The notes below the pieces were generated by a model. That model ran no database searches. It had not been told where the DNA came from and saw only the letters and a list, made by a program, of their open reading frames with translations. A program made the translations under genes and the position numbers. A stretch of 63,832 bases of DNA from Euryarchaeota archaeon UBA202. GTDB lineage: Archaea; Thermoplasmatota; E2; UBA202. Positions within the stretch are counted from its first letter, which is position 1, and the number at the start of each line of letters is the position of its first letter. The stretch is from positions 1,213 to 65,044 of the forward strand of contig DAQA01000008.1 of the NCBI GenBank assembly GCA_002502685.1. Direction: 5' to 3'. Shown one piece after another: positions 17,109 to 26,105 of this stretch.

Positions 17109-18107
17109 TTATCTGGTTAATCCTGATTTTTTTTTTGTAAAGATGAGGTTGTGTTCTTTTTTTTTGTGCATGGCAATAGAGAGTATACCCCCAATAAAGG
17201 ATGGTATTAACAAGGTAACAATATATCCCCCCAGGGAAATTGCAACTGTTTTATCACTGGGGATACCATAGAGAGAAAATAAATGAATTAGTGCACCTTC
17301 CCGAGTTCCCAATCCACTAATTGCAATGGGGATGAGACTAATGAGTGAAGCGATGGGATAAATTAAAATAAATGTTGTATAGGGGATGTTAAAAGGAAAA
17401 GAGAGAGTCAAGATGAATATCTGGGTGAAGAAAAGAATATAACTCCCAATTTCCAACAAGAGAGGAAAAAAAAGAAATTTTAGCGGGGGAATATGACTAT
17501 AAAAAGAATGAAATTCCTGTTCCATCAAGCCCTTCAACTTTTGAGGTATAAAGAAACGATAGATAAATAAACAAAATCTTCTACTCCTTTTTTTATCTTT
17601 CAAAAAAAGGGCTGATATAATAAAAACAATAAATAGGGAAAAGAGAGCCAGGAAAACTATGGGCAGTCGTCGTATGATAATGAGTCCTCCCCCTAAGGCA
17701 AGAATAAATAATGCAGCAAGTTCTACTGCTTGGTCAATGATTACTGTTGAAGCACACTTACCAAACCGTTCACCTGTTTCTTCCTGAAGATAGGGAATGC
17801 GAATGTAATCCCCTACCCAAAGGGGTGTAACAGTCCCATAGAAAATACCTATGATATTTAATTTTAAAAGACTGTTCAAACCTACATTGATACCTTGCTC
17901 GGTAGCGATTATTTTCCATTTATATGTACTTATGATTATTCTGGGGAAAAAAATCAAGAAGGATATGATAAAAAATAATCCATTAATCTTGCTAATTGCT
18001 TCACTGATGTTCTGTATGCCAATGTTATAAATAATGTAAATAAATACCCCAATACCTATAATCGGTAATAGAGTCTTTATTCGTGGATAAATCTGTTGGA
18101 TTCCCAT
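17109..18107 (-). CDS. flippase-like (LPG-synthase transmembrane domain, UPF0104) protein
   Basis: A 332-residue membrane protein with about eight helices. Diagnostic stretches are FFPRIIISTYKWKIIATEQG, GTVTPLWVGDYIRIPYL near residue 95 and AISGLGTREGALIHLFSLYG near residue 260, the conserved glycine/arginine motif of the family. Archaeal relatives include AglD-neighbour proteins that act on lipid-linked glycans. The substrate is unknown. It is the first of three paralogues in this window (others at 32172 and 39160) but lies outside the glycosylation region. Confidence 0.87.
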   Translation of the reverse strand: MGIQQIYPRIKTLLPIIGIGVFIYIIYNIGIQNISEAISKINGLFFIISFLIFFPRIIISTYKWKIIATEQGINVGLNSLLKLNIIGIFYGTVTPLWVGDYIRIPYLQEETGERFGKCASTVIIDQAVELAALFILALGGGLIIIRRLPIVFLALFSLFIVFIISALFLKDKKRSRRFCLFIYRFFIPQKLKGLMEQEFHSFYSHIPPLKFLFFPLLLEIGSYILFFTQIFILTLSFPFNIPYTTFILIYPIASLISLIPIAISGLGTREGALIHLFSLYGIPSDKTVAISLGGYIVTLLIPSFIGGILSIAMHKKKEHNLIFTKKKSGLTR

Positions 18108-18301
18108 TTATTCACGCTCACACTAGGTGTTAACTCCTGGATCCATTCAGCCGTAATGGGTAACTCTCTATTTCATATTTTAGCATGCATCAAGTTATTG
18201 AAATCCATGATAGGTTTTTCTAGAGTCATCTTTTATCCATTGTATGCTTTCTTTTCTTTAATTTTATGAGTAGCTTTATTAAGTAATTGAGCATTACAGA
18301 T

Positions 18302-19210
18302 ATGATGATGGAAAAGGTAAAGGCGTGGTTTCAGCTCGTACGCCCTTTCACTCTCATTGCCCCATTTATCGCCGTTTTCTTTGGCGTTATCATCCAGTTG
18401 GCAACTGGTAATCAACTCCCCCTATTTTTTGATAACCTTGGAATTATCATCTTTGCCTCTCTCATATTGGCGGCCGCTCAAGCGGTAGGACAAATCCTTA
18501 ATCAACTGGAAGACATTGAAGTAGATAAAATTAATCATAAAGATTATCGACCCATTATTTCCGGGGTGATATCCAAGGGAGAAGCAGAAGCTGCATCATG
18601 GATGCTTTCCATCTTCTCTGTTGTAGGAAGCTTTGCCATTAATATTAGCTTTGGTTTTTTCATTTTCATTTTTTTACTATTTGGTGTTCTATATAATCTT
18701 GAACCCTTTAGAATTAAAAAGAGACTATGGATTAATACTGCATCGCTTGCCATATCACGGGGGCTACTTCCCTTTCCTGCGGCATGGAGCCTCTTTGGAA
18801 ATATCTTAAATCCTATCCCCTGGCTTATTGGCAGTCTTGTCGGGCTTTGGGTTCTTGCCTGGCAAAATACAAAAGATTTAAACGATATAGAAGGAGACAA
18901 ACGCTTCGGTATCGTTACCCCTGCTGTTTTTCATCAACGGATAACACTTAATAAAATAATGGCTTTCCTGTCATTCCTTACTTTTTTCCTATTGGGTCTC
19001 TATCTCTATTTTGGCATTCTCCCCCGTAACCTAATCACTCTCTTTATTCTTGGCGTTCCCACAATATGGATGCTCCATAAAATGTATATCAACAAAATAG
19101 CACGATCCACCTTGGAAAATAATGAGTTGTGGGCCGTTTTCTATCTCACCCTTGCAGGTTTTTATATCGTAGCGGCGGCCACCTGTCTCATCCATTCTTA
19201 TCCTCTTTAA
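18302..19210 (+). CDS. UbiA-family membrane prenyltransferase
   Basis: A 302-residue, eight- to nine-helix protein. Both aspartate-rich prenyl-diphosphate-binding motifs are present: NQLEDIEVDKINHKDYRP near residue 65 and NTKDLNDIEGDKRFG near residue 187. It transfers an isoprenoid chain to an acceptor. In archaea the candidates are digeranylgeranylglyceryl phosphate synthase, a quinone-type prenyltransferase or a sugar-phosphate prenyltransferase, and this protein cannot be placed among them by eye. ATG 18302 is preferred to TTG 18287: a TTTATTAAG box lies about 25 bases upstream, fitting a leaderless transcript. The stop overlaps the elp3 stop. Confidence 0.88.
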   Translation: MMMEKVKAWFQLVRPFTLIAPFIAVFFGVIIQLATGNQLPLFFDNLGIIIFASLILAAAQAVGQILNQLEDIEVDKINHKDYRPIISGVISKGEAEAASWMLSIFSVVGSFAINISFGFFIFIFLLFGVLYNLEPFRIKKRLWINTASLAISRGLLPFPAAWSLFGNILNPIPWLIGSLVGLWVLAWQNTKDLNDIEGDKRFGIVTPAVFHQRITLNKIMAFLSFLTFFLLGLYLYFGILPRNLITLFILGVPTIWMLHKMYINKIARSTLENNELWAVFYLTLAGFYIVAAATCLIHSYPL

Positions 19211-20802
19211 AGAATTTTACTTACATATATACCATCATCAATAAAACCTAATCTATAATAATAATATTTAACTCCGATGCCGCTCAAAACCAATAATTTC
19301 TTAATGCCATATTCCCTTGAAATAATTTCTGCTTTCTTTACAAGCTGTTCACCAAATCCACGATGCTGATATTCAACTTTTGGTTTCTTTCCAATCCCCA
19401 CAACATCTCCATGGATTCTTAATTCCCTAATAATGGCAGAATCATGTGTGAACTCAGGACGGTGGGGCGCAAAAGGAACACGTAAACGGCAATACCCTAT
19501 CACTAAATTATTTTTTTTATCTCCAAGTGAGATAAATATCTCTTTTCCCTTGCTGGCCACATAGTCATATCTCGTTTCCTCAATTTTATGTGGATATATC
19601 TTATCTTTATAACCTCGATGGCCAACCTCGCGACAGCGAATACATTGGCACTGCCATCCATGTTGTTCCATTTCTTTTTTTACTAATTGTCGAAGATTAC
19701 TTTTCTTTATTCCTGCCTCTATTAGTTGTGCCGGTATATCCCTCTCTATCCTTTGTATTCTGACCCATGGAGGGATTACTCTTTTCATTTCTGCAAGAAG
19801 TTTAATTGTCTCCTGAAGGTGCAACGGTTCATATTCCCCTTTTTTCCATAGTTTGTATAGTTTCGTTCCCTTCAACACTAGAGTAGGATATATTTTTAGC
19901 ATGTCCGGTCGAAACTTTTCTTCATTAAAGGTTTCTTTAAAACTTTCAAAATCCTTTTCAGGTGTGCTACCGGGTAATCCAAGCATAAGATGGTAACAGA
20001 TTTTCAGGCCTGCATCTTTTGCTATCTGGGTTGCATGTATAGAATCAGTGACCAGGTGTTGACGACCACTGGAGCGCAATACGTCATCAAACGTTGTTTG
20101 AACCCCTAATTCAACTCTTGTCGCCCCAAATCTTAATATGTTATCAATATGACATAATCTCAGCCAGTCTGGACGTGTTTCAATAGTTAATCCAATGCAT
20201 CTATGTTTAGCTAGTTTATTTTTTTCCATGGCGTGCTGAAGTGAGGGACATTTCTTTTGATTTAATGCCTCGTAGCATTTCTGTATGAACCATGATTGAT
20301 AATAGGGGCTTCTTGCCGTGAATGTTCCGCCCATTATGATCAGTTCTATTTTGTCAGTTGGGTGTCCTATTGTCTCTAATTGTTTAATTCTCTCTTGGGT
20401 TTGGTTAAGGGGGTCAAACATATTCCTCGTGGCGCGCAGGGCAGCAGGTTCCTGTCCCGTATAGGATTGCGGAGAGAGTGGCGGCCCCCCGGGGCAAATG
20501 AGGCATTGTCCGTGGGGACAAACCTCGGGGGAAGTCATTACGGCAACCACAGCAACTCCAGATATTGTGCGCACTGGTTTTTTTCTTAAAATAGTCTTTA
20601 TCATTGGATAGTTGCTTGCTGTTTCGGGGGGTATATAACCTAGAATATCTGCATTGGAAGGTACCGTTTTTAGGTGATATCTCCCGCATAATTTTTTCTT
20701 TTCTTCGTGCAAATCCTTCTTATTTTTAATCTGGTTATGAATGATTTTAATGGCGATTTCCTCGGCCATCTTATGCATGCTACTTTGTTCTTGGGGTGTC
20801 AT
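19207..20802 (-). CDS. elp3: Elp3-type tRNA uridine-34 modification enzyme (radical SAM + GNAT)
   Basis: A 531-residue archaeal Elp3. It has an N-terminal helical segment and a radical SAM domain with CPHGQCLICPGG (cysteines 95, 100 and 103) and a FTARSPYYQ stretch. A C-terminal zinc-site region (CQCIRCREVG) is followed by a GNAT acetyltransferase domain ending in KAEIISREYGIKKLLVLSG. It makes the carboxymethyl group on U34 of tRNAs from acetyl-CoA. Archaeal Elp3 works without other Elongator subunits. Full length, with no truncation. It converges with the UbiA gene; their stops overlap by four bases. Confidence 0.95.
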   Translation of the reverse strand: MTPQEQSSMHKMAEEIAIKIIHNQIKNKKDLHEEKKKLCGRYHLKTVPSNADILGYIPPETASNYPMIKTILRKKPVRTISGVAVVAVMTSPEVCPHGQCLICPGGPPLSPQSYTGQEPAALRATRNMFDPLNQTQERIKQLETIGHPTDKIELIIMGGTFTARSPYYQSWFIQKCYEALNQKKCPSLQHAMEKNKLAKHRCIGLTIETRPDWLRLCHIDNILRFGATRVELGVQTTFDDVLRSSGRQHLVTDSIHATQIAKDAGLKICYHLMLGLPGSTPEKDFESFKETFNEEKFRPDMLKIYPTLVLKGTKLYKLWKKGEYEPLHLQETIKLLAEMKRVIPPWVRIQRIERDIPAQLIEAGIKKSNLRQLVKKEMEQHGWQCQCIRCREVGHRGYKDKIYPHKIEETRYDYVASKGKEIFISLGDKKNNLVIGYCRLRVPFAPHRPEFTHDSAIIRELRIHGDVVGIGKKPKVEYQHRGFGEQLVKKAEIISREYGIKKLLVLSGIGVKYYYYRLGFIDDGIYVSKIL

Positions 20803-21018
20803 AAACCTGGTGTTCCCTATTACGAGAAGGTGTTAATAAAGCTTTTTTTTTAGATATTTTTTTATCTACATGGTGAAAAAAGAGAATTATCTATACATTT
20901 GGGAAAAGAAATAATTTTTTTTTGTGCTAGGAGCAATGCTGTTAAAAATTCAATAAATTAATAAACCTTTTCCCATTGAATGAAGGGAATAAGGAATATG
21001 TCTAGATTGGGTGAAGAT

Positions 21019-21456
21019 ATGAAAAAAACTATAGTTTATATAGAACGCATTTCTCCTAAGGCACGTCTTCCATGCTATGCCCATGAGGATGATTCGGGTG
21101 CAGATGTTTGTTCAATAATAAATTACACCCTCGGCCCACATGAGATTAAGGCCATACCTACAGGGCTTAAAATTGAGCTTCCTACCGGTTTTGATTTGCA
21201 AGTGCGTCCCCGAAGTGGTCTTGCGCTTAACCATGGTCTTATTTTGCCCAATAGCCCGGGGACCATTGATGCGGGATATAGAGGCGAGTTAAAAATAATC
21301 ATGATGAATCTTGGTAAAAAACCTTTTCATATTCAAGAGGGTCAACGCATTGCGCAACTTGTTCTATCGCCGTGCTATCCTGCTCACTTTACACTTGTAG
21401 AACAAGTAAAAGAATCCGAAAGGGGAACGAAGGGATTTGGGTCAACAGGCACATAA
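21019..21456 (+). CDS. dut: deoxyuridine triphosphatase
   Basis: A trimeric dUTPase of 145 residues from the chosen ATG. All five motifs are visible: AHEDDSGADVCS (I), RPRSGLALNHG (II), GTIDAGYRGELKII (III), the GQRIAQLVL strand (IV) and the glycine-rich tail RGTKGFGSTG (V). It hydrolyses dUTP to dUMP and keeps uracil out of DNA, which matters for archaeal polymerases that stall at uracil. ATG 21019 has a GGTGA five bases before it. Longer starts at 20980 (TATA-like AATAAATTAATAAACC about 23 bases upstream) and 20998 remain possible. Confidence 0.94.
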   Translation: MKKTIVYIERISPKARLPCYAHEDDSGADVCSIINYTLGPHEIKAIPTGLKIELPTGFDLQVRPRSGLALNHGLILPNSPGTIDAGYRGELKIIMMNLGKKPFHIQEGQRIAQLVLSPCYPAHFTLVEQVKESERGTKGFGSTGT

Positions 21457-21726
21457 GTGCATTATTATTGTTTTTTTGGGCAATATCTTTTCCGTTATTA
21501 TAGATATTCTAAGGTATTATCTTTTTTTAAATGGTAACGGTTAACTTTTCACTATTTTTTTTATCCGATCCTGTCTATCTAATTTTCTTACTGCCTATGG
21601 TCATGTCTAGATGGCTGAATCAGTGCTTTTTTTCATTTTTGTATCCTAAAAACTATTAGTCATGTAGGATAAATTTTTTATAATCATATTTTATTATTGT
21701 ATATTACGTAATACAAGAGGGTTTAT

Positions 21727-22332
21727 ATGAACAAGCTTAATGAGGCAAAAATTTTTGGTGGAATCGGAGCCATACTCGTACTTATCGGGGCATTCATCCC
21801 CGCTATCGGTTTTGTACTCAGTATTGTTGGTTTGGTACTCGTTTTTATAGCTGTTAAATATATTTCTGATGAGACAAAAGATAATTCAGTGTTCAACAAT
21901 TTTCTCATCCATTTCATCTGTACGATAATTGCCATAATTGCGGTTGTGGCTATAATATTGGGCACTATTGGTGTGATTGGCGGTTTTTCATTTTTTACTG
22001 AGTTGGAAAATGAAGAAATAACAGACTTTGAATCTTTTTGGGATTATTTTGAACCTTTTATTTGGGGAATAGTGGTTGCATTGGTGGTGGGATGGATATT
22101 GTTGGTTATTGGTGCTGTGTATCTTAGAAAAAGTTACAATAGCATCGCTGATCATACCCACGTAAGTCTTTTTAGAACAACGGGTACTCTCTATTTTATT
22201 GGGTCTATCACTCTTATCGTGTTAATCGGGGCCATTATCCTATTTATAGGTAAAATACTTGAAATTGCTTCCTTCTTTTCACTCCCTGATAATTTACCTA
22301 CAAAAGAGGCTAGCTCCACCATCGAAAAATAA
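21727..22332 (+). CDS. DUF996-family membrane protein
   Basis: A 201-residue protein with about five membrane helices. It starts MNKLNEAKIFGGIGAILVLI and has GFVLSIVGLVLVFIAVKYIS, the pattern of the archaeal DUF996 family (from memory). Later helices are at about residues 55-80, 108-130 and 152-175, with a polar acidic loop (ENEEITDFESFW) between. Function unknown. A GAGGG ribosome site precedes the ATG. It stands alone between dut and a convergent secreted-protein gene. Confidence 0.8.
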   Translation: MNKLNEAKIFGGIGAILVLIGAFIPAIGFVLSIVGLVLVFIAVKYISDETKDNSVFNNFLIHFICTIIAIIAVVAIILGTIGVIGGFSFFTELENEEITDFESFWDYFEPFIWGIVVALVVGWILLVIGAVYLRKSYNSIADHTHVSLFRTTGTLYFIGSITLIVLIGAIILFIGKILEIASFFSLPDNLPTKEASSTIEK

Positions 22333-22381
22333 TTCCCATTATTTGTTGGAGGTACATACTCCTATTACATATTCACGCTAG

Positions 22382-23788
22382 CTAGAAAAAATCTAGTGAA
22401 GCCCTGTTCTTTTGTTCAATACGTCTAATGTCAAAATAAAATCTTGGGTGAGGCAATAGGTGAAAGCCCATGAGTACCTCTACGCCTAATAGATGAGAGG
22501 TTATGTTTATGGAGATTCCTCTGGTTTCTGGATAGACCATTACTGCTATTTCATTATGACCCAGAGGAGAAAAAATTCTTTGGGGTTCAATTTCACACTT
22601 TCCCTGCAAAGAAATATTGGTGGCTCCATCATTGTAATACCCGGTGACGACACCAGGTGCTTCCCATAACCCCAATCCTTGCCAGAATGTTATCCCGTGA
22701 AATCTATCAATGTATACATTTCGTTCAGCTGTCATGGTAAAATGCAGTGAAAGAAGGGATTCATCATTTTTTGCCTCTAGGATAATTTCTAAGGGATAAT
22801 AGATGTCAAATTCCTTGTTGTATTCCCGTGCCTCATACTTATAGGAGATATCAACAAATTCATTGTATTGTCCATCTTTTTCCAAATATAGTACACCAAA
22901 CGCTGGTCCTTCCAGTATCCAAAACATCAGATTTCCATAAAATAAACTCCAGTTATTGTCAAAAGTTGCCCATATCCAGTCATATCCAAAAGGATTATTA
23001 TCACTAGAGAGAGTAATTGAAGAGGGAAGGGAGAAGGAGTGACTATTTCGCCACCATTTTATCAAAGGGCCATATAACCCACTTACATTCCGGGGTGTCA
23101 TAAGAGGATCATGATAAGACCAATTTCCCCAAACATGTTCATAATATCCTGTTCCAGTAATATCTAATGTTTTCCCCTCAAAATACATCTTTCCTGCTAC
23201 ACTACATCGGGAAATAAATCCATACCTGTAAAAACCCATACCCATGGGAAGAAAACCATCCGTTATATTCCCTGCGACCCACTGGGGTACTGTTTCAGCA
23301 TAAAAATCCATATCTAAAATAAGGATACTCTCATTGTCCTCTAAGTGGATAAAGTACTGGGGATATAATCCGCTCATTGTGGACAATCCATATGTCAGAT
23401 TCACCTCATTTTTTTTATGTGATAATTTACCCAAGGGATCATCAAAGGAGCCAAAACGGTAACACTGTCCTGTTTCCCCATTAAATAATGCAAAAAACAT
23501 ATTACAGGTAAAAGTTTCCATTTCATATCCCATCGAAGCCGTTACGCTCCATGTATTATGACCATCCCCAAAAAAGGCATCAATATTCCACCATTCACGA
23601 GTACAGGGAAAATGATCACCTTCATCCTCCTTTGACCACAGACCCGTATCCCCCCCTTTCATAAAATTCAGGTTTGATACCCCTTCTTCTTGGCCATTCA
23701 CAATCGCTGTTGACGGAGCAGCCGCATCAAGGCAATTACTACTTAACCATAGAAACATTATACAACCCACAAAGCATTTTTTCAACAT
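22382..23788 (-). CDS. secreted CrtC/AttH-like lipocalin-fold protein
   Basis: A 468-residue protein with an N-terminal signal peptide (MLKKCFVGCIMFLWLSSNCLDAAAP). The mature part carries two landmarks of the AttH/carotenoid 1,2-hydratase-like lipocalin superfamily: CTREWWNIDAFF near residue 63 and GTGYYEHVWGNWSYHD near residue 208. The rest is beta-rich and aromatic (many Trp/Tyr). Family members include CrtC hydratases and many uncharacterised secreted proteins. No carotenoid genes are nearby, so a carotenoid role is not supported. There is no C-terminal anchor. Confidence 0.72.
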   Translation of the reverse strand: MLKKCFVGCIMFLWLSSNCLDAAAPSTAIVNGQEEGVSNLNFMKGGDTGLWSKEDEGDHFPCTREWWNIDAFFGDGHNTWSVTASMGYEMETFTCNMFFALFNGETGQCYRFGSFDDPLGKLSHKKNEVNLTYGLSTMSGLYPQYFIHLEDNESILILDMDFYAETVPQWVAGNITDGFLPMGMGFYRYGFISRCSVAGKMYFEGKTLDITGTGYYEHVWGNWSYHDPLMTPRNVSGLYGPLIKWWRNSHSFSLPSSITLSSDNNPFGYDWIWATFDNNWSLFYGNLMFWILEGPAFGVLYLEKDGQYNEFVDISYKYEAREYNKEFDIYYPLEIILEAKNDESLLSLHFTMTAERNVYIDRFHGITFWQGLGLWEAPGVVTGYYNDGATNISLQGKCEIEPQRIFSPLGHNEIAVMVYPETRGISINITSHLLGVEVLMGFHLLPHPRFYFDIRRIEQKNRASLDFF

Positions 23789-24050
23789 GATTCACTTACC
23801 TGAAACCTATATCCATTCTTATCAACCATTCTAACCCATGATTGATAAGGATTGATTGGCAAATAATCCTAATAATTAATCCCATACATTATCTTTTTCC
23901 CCAAACGCAATCACCTGGCGTAAATATGCCAAGCCATCTTTCATCATACTTTACCCTTTTACCTTATTACAATATTAGCAACAGACTTATTTTCCCCAAA
24001 AAAGAGGGCTTTCCCATAAAGCATATAATAAAGAAAATGTTTATGAGTCA

Positions 24051-24368
24051 ATGAAAAAACGGATGCACACAAAAAAATCCACACATCACTTTCAAGACTT
24101 CCATACAGGATTCTTGAGCAAGGTATGTATCTTCCTAGGAATCTTGTTTATTATTTCCTACCCCCTTATATGGGGAGTACTCACTTATGCACTCAATGGT
24201 GAATCCTCCCTTGACTATGGAAAATTAGCAGGTTGGTCCTCTTTATCGATAATTCTTATTGTAATCGGTATTATATTATATTTTATTCATTTGCAACTAT
24301 TGAAATTAGATGAAATAACAGAGGAATTACATTCAACCGACCATGATGTAAACTCTAAGGAGAGGTAA
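24051..24368 (+). CDS. two-helix membrane protein upstream of hef
   Basis: A 105-residue protein: a basic, histidine-rich N-terminus, a helix (VCIFLGILFIISYPLIWGVL), a short loop, a second helix (LSIILIVIGIILYFIHLQLL) and an acidic coiled-coil-like tail. No family recognised. The stop is nine bases before the hef start, so the two are probably co-transcribed. A functional tie to the helicase cannot be shown. Confidence 0.75.
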   Translation: MKKRMHTKKSTHHFQDFHTGFLSKVCIFLGILFIISYPLIWGVLTYALNGESSLDYGKLAGWSSLSIILIVIGIILYFIHLQLLKLDEITEELHSTDHDVNSKER

Positions 24369-24377
24369 CGCCACATT

Positions 24378-25940
24378 ATGTCCTATATACGACATGATTT
24401 CATCAAACCTAATTTTGTCCAAGAAAGGTCCTACCAGATCAATATTTATCGTCAAACCAGGGATAAAAACTCCCTTATTGTCCTTCCAACAGGTCTAGGG
24501 AAAACGATTATTGCCATTCTTGTTTTAGCCCATAGGTTTCAATATGGAAAAATTTTTTTTCTGGCGCCCACCAAACCCCTTTGTGAGCAACATGCTTCAT
24601 CAATAAAAAAAATCACTACTTTTAAGGATGAGGATGTTACTCTTATTACCAGTGAAACATGCCCTAGAAAAGAAAGGCTTTCATACTATGCCTCATCCCG
24701 CATTATTGTGGCTACACCCCAAACCATACAGAATGATCTTCAAAAAAATTTATCCTTGCATGATTGCTCACTTATTATTTTTGATGAGGCTCATCGGGCT
24801 GTGGGAAATTATGCCTATGTTCCTGTTGCTCACAAATATCTTGCTACGGGTCGTCATTCACAAATATTGGGTCTTACAGCTTCGCCTGGAAGTAGTTATC
24901 CTAAACTTGTGGAGGTGGCCAAAAACCTTGGGATTGAGCATGTTGAGATTAGAACTGAGAGCGACGAAGATGTCAAGCCTTATATCCCCTATAGAAAGTT
25001 AAATTGGCATGTCATTACTATGCCGCCAGAGATAAAAAAGATACGATCAAAAATCGATACGCTTCTTATTGATTATCTTGCGCAATTACAGAAGTATACT
25101 CGTCAGGCCAAGGGATTAAAGGTGGATAAATTAAGCAAAAAGGCTCTTATCGACATACAGGTAAGAATGCAGAAGAATCTAGGGAAACGAGGTGGCTCCA
25201 TGTATCAGGGCATTAGTCTTATATCGGCAGCGATCAAGCTTTCTCATCTTCGGGATTTATTAACTAGTCAAGGCATTAGTGTTGCAAGAAAATATCTTAA
25301 TAGGCTGGCTAAAGATTCATCACGTGCTGCCCAAAAGATACGGAAATCTTCCCTCTTTACGGAGATTTTACATGATATTTTTTATATGGCGCCTCGTAAA
25401 ACAAAGATCGATAAGGCCAAAGAGATTATCACTTACCATTTTAGAGCGTGCCAGGATCCTAAAATTATTGTTTTTGCTGAATACCGGGATACCATTGATT
25501 TCTTACTTAAAGAATTCAGTACATTGTCGGGGGTGCATGCTGCTCCTTTCATTGGGCAGGCACGGGTCAAGGAAGGAGGTATGAGTCAGGAGCAGCAAAA
25601 GAAAACACTTAATGCATTTCGACAGGGAATCTATAACGTGTTGGTATCAACCAGTATCGGGGAGGAGGGGATAGATATACCTGCCACGAGTCTTGTTTTA
25701 TTCTATGAGCCTGTTCCTTCAGCTATTAGATATATTCAGCGTAAGGGCCGCACAGCTCGGGATGGTGTACCTGGAAACGTAACTATTTTAATTATGGAGG
25801 GCTCTCGGGATGAGGCTGCCTATTGGAGCAGTACTCGAAAAGAAAAAAAAATGTATGATCAAGTATATAGGATTCAAAGGGCATTAGAGGAGAAGACCAT
25901 TGCGTCTTTTGTGGGGCAAACTCGTATTGATTATTTTTAG
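24378..25940 (+). CDS. hef: Hef/FANCM-type superfamily 2 helicase without nuclease domain
   Basis: A 520-residue SF2 helicase. Walker A is LPTGLGKT (residues 36-43) and motif II is DEAHRAVGNYAYVPV (DEAH at 136). The insert between the RecA lobes matches Hef/FANCM. Motifs V and VI are STSIGEEGIDIP and QRKGRTAR. Hef remodels stalled forks and branched DNA. Full Hef proteins carry a C-terminal XPF nuclease plus HhH region; here the protein ends shortly after motif VI (DYF), so that half is absent or encoded elsewhere. The stop is followed by noncoding T-rich DNA, so no split nuclease lies directly downstream. Confidence 0.92.
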   Translation: MSYIRHDFIKPNFVQERSYQINIYRQTRDKNSLIVLPTGLGKTIIAILVLAHRFQYGKIFFLAPTKPLCEQHASSIKKITTFKDEDVTLITSETCPRKERLSYYASSRIIVATPQTIQNDLQKNLSLHDCSLIIFDEAHRAVGNYAYVPVAHKYLATGRHSQILGLTASPGSSYPKLVEVAKNLGIEHVEIRTESDEDVKPYIPYRKLNWHVITMPPEIKKIRSKIDTLLIDYLAQLQKYTRQAKGLKVDKLSKKALIDIQVRMQKNLGKRGGSMYQGISLISAAIKLSHLRDLLTSQGISVARKYLNRLAKDSSRAAQKIRKSSLFTEILHDIFYMAPRKTKIDKAKEIITYHFRACQDPKIIVFAEYRDTIDFLLKEFSTLSGVHAAPFIGQARVKEGGMSQEQQKKTLNAFRQGIYNVLVSTSIGEEGIDIPATSLVLFYEPVPSAIRYIQRKGRTARDGVPGNVTILIMEGSRDEAAYWSSTRKEKKMYDQVYRIQRALEEKTIASFVGQTRIDYF

Positions 25941-26105
25941 ATTATCTTTTTTGAGAAATATTTGTTCCATTCTTATTTTATTTCTATTAACTCTCCTTTT
26001 TTTTATTTTGAATTTCTACTGGACTCTGTGATTCTTTATAAAAAAAATTATCTATTGTTTTTCTATAATTCATCCTATTTATGGTGTATAGGTTTTCAAT
26101 GTTCT

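Noticed and set aside
22382..23788. Carotenoid 1,2-hydratase function for the secreted lipocalin-like protein
   Set aside because: Signal peptide and lack of carotenoid genes make an intracellular pigment role unlikely.
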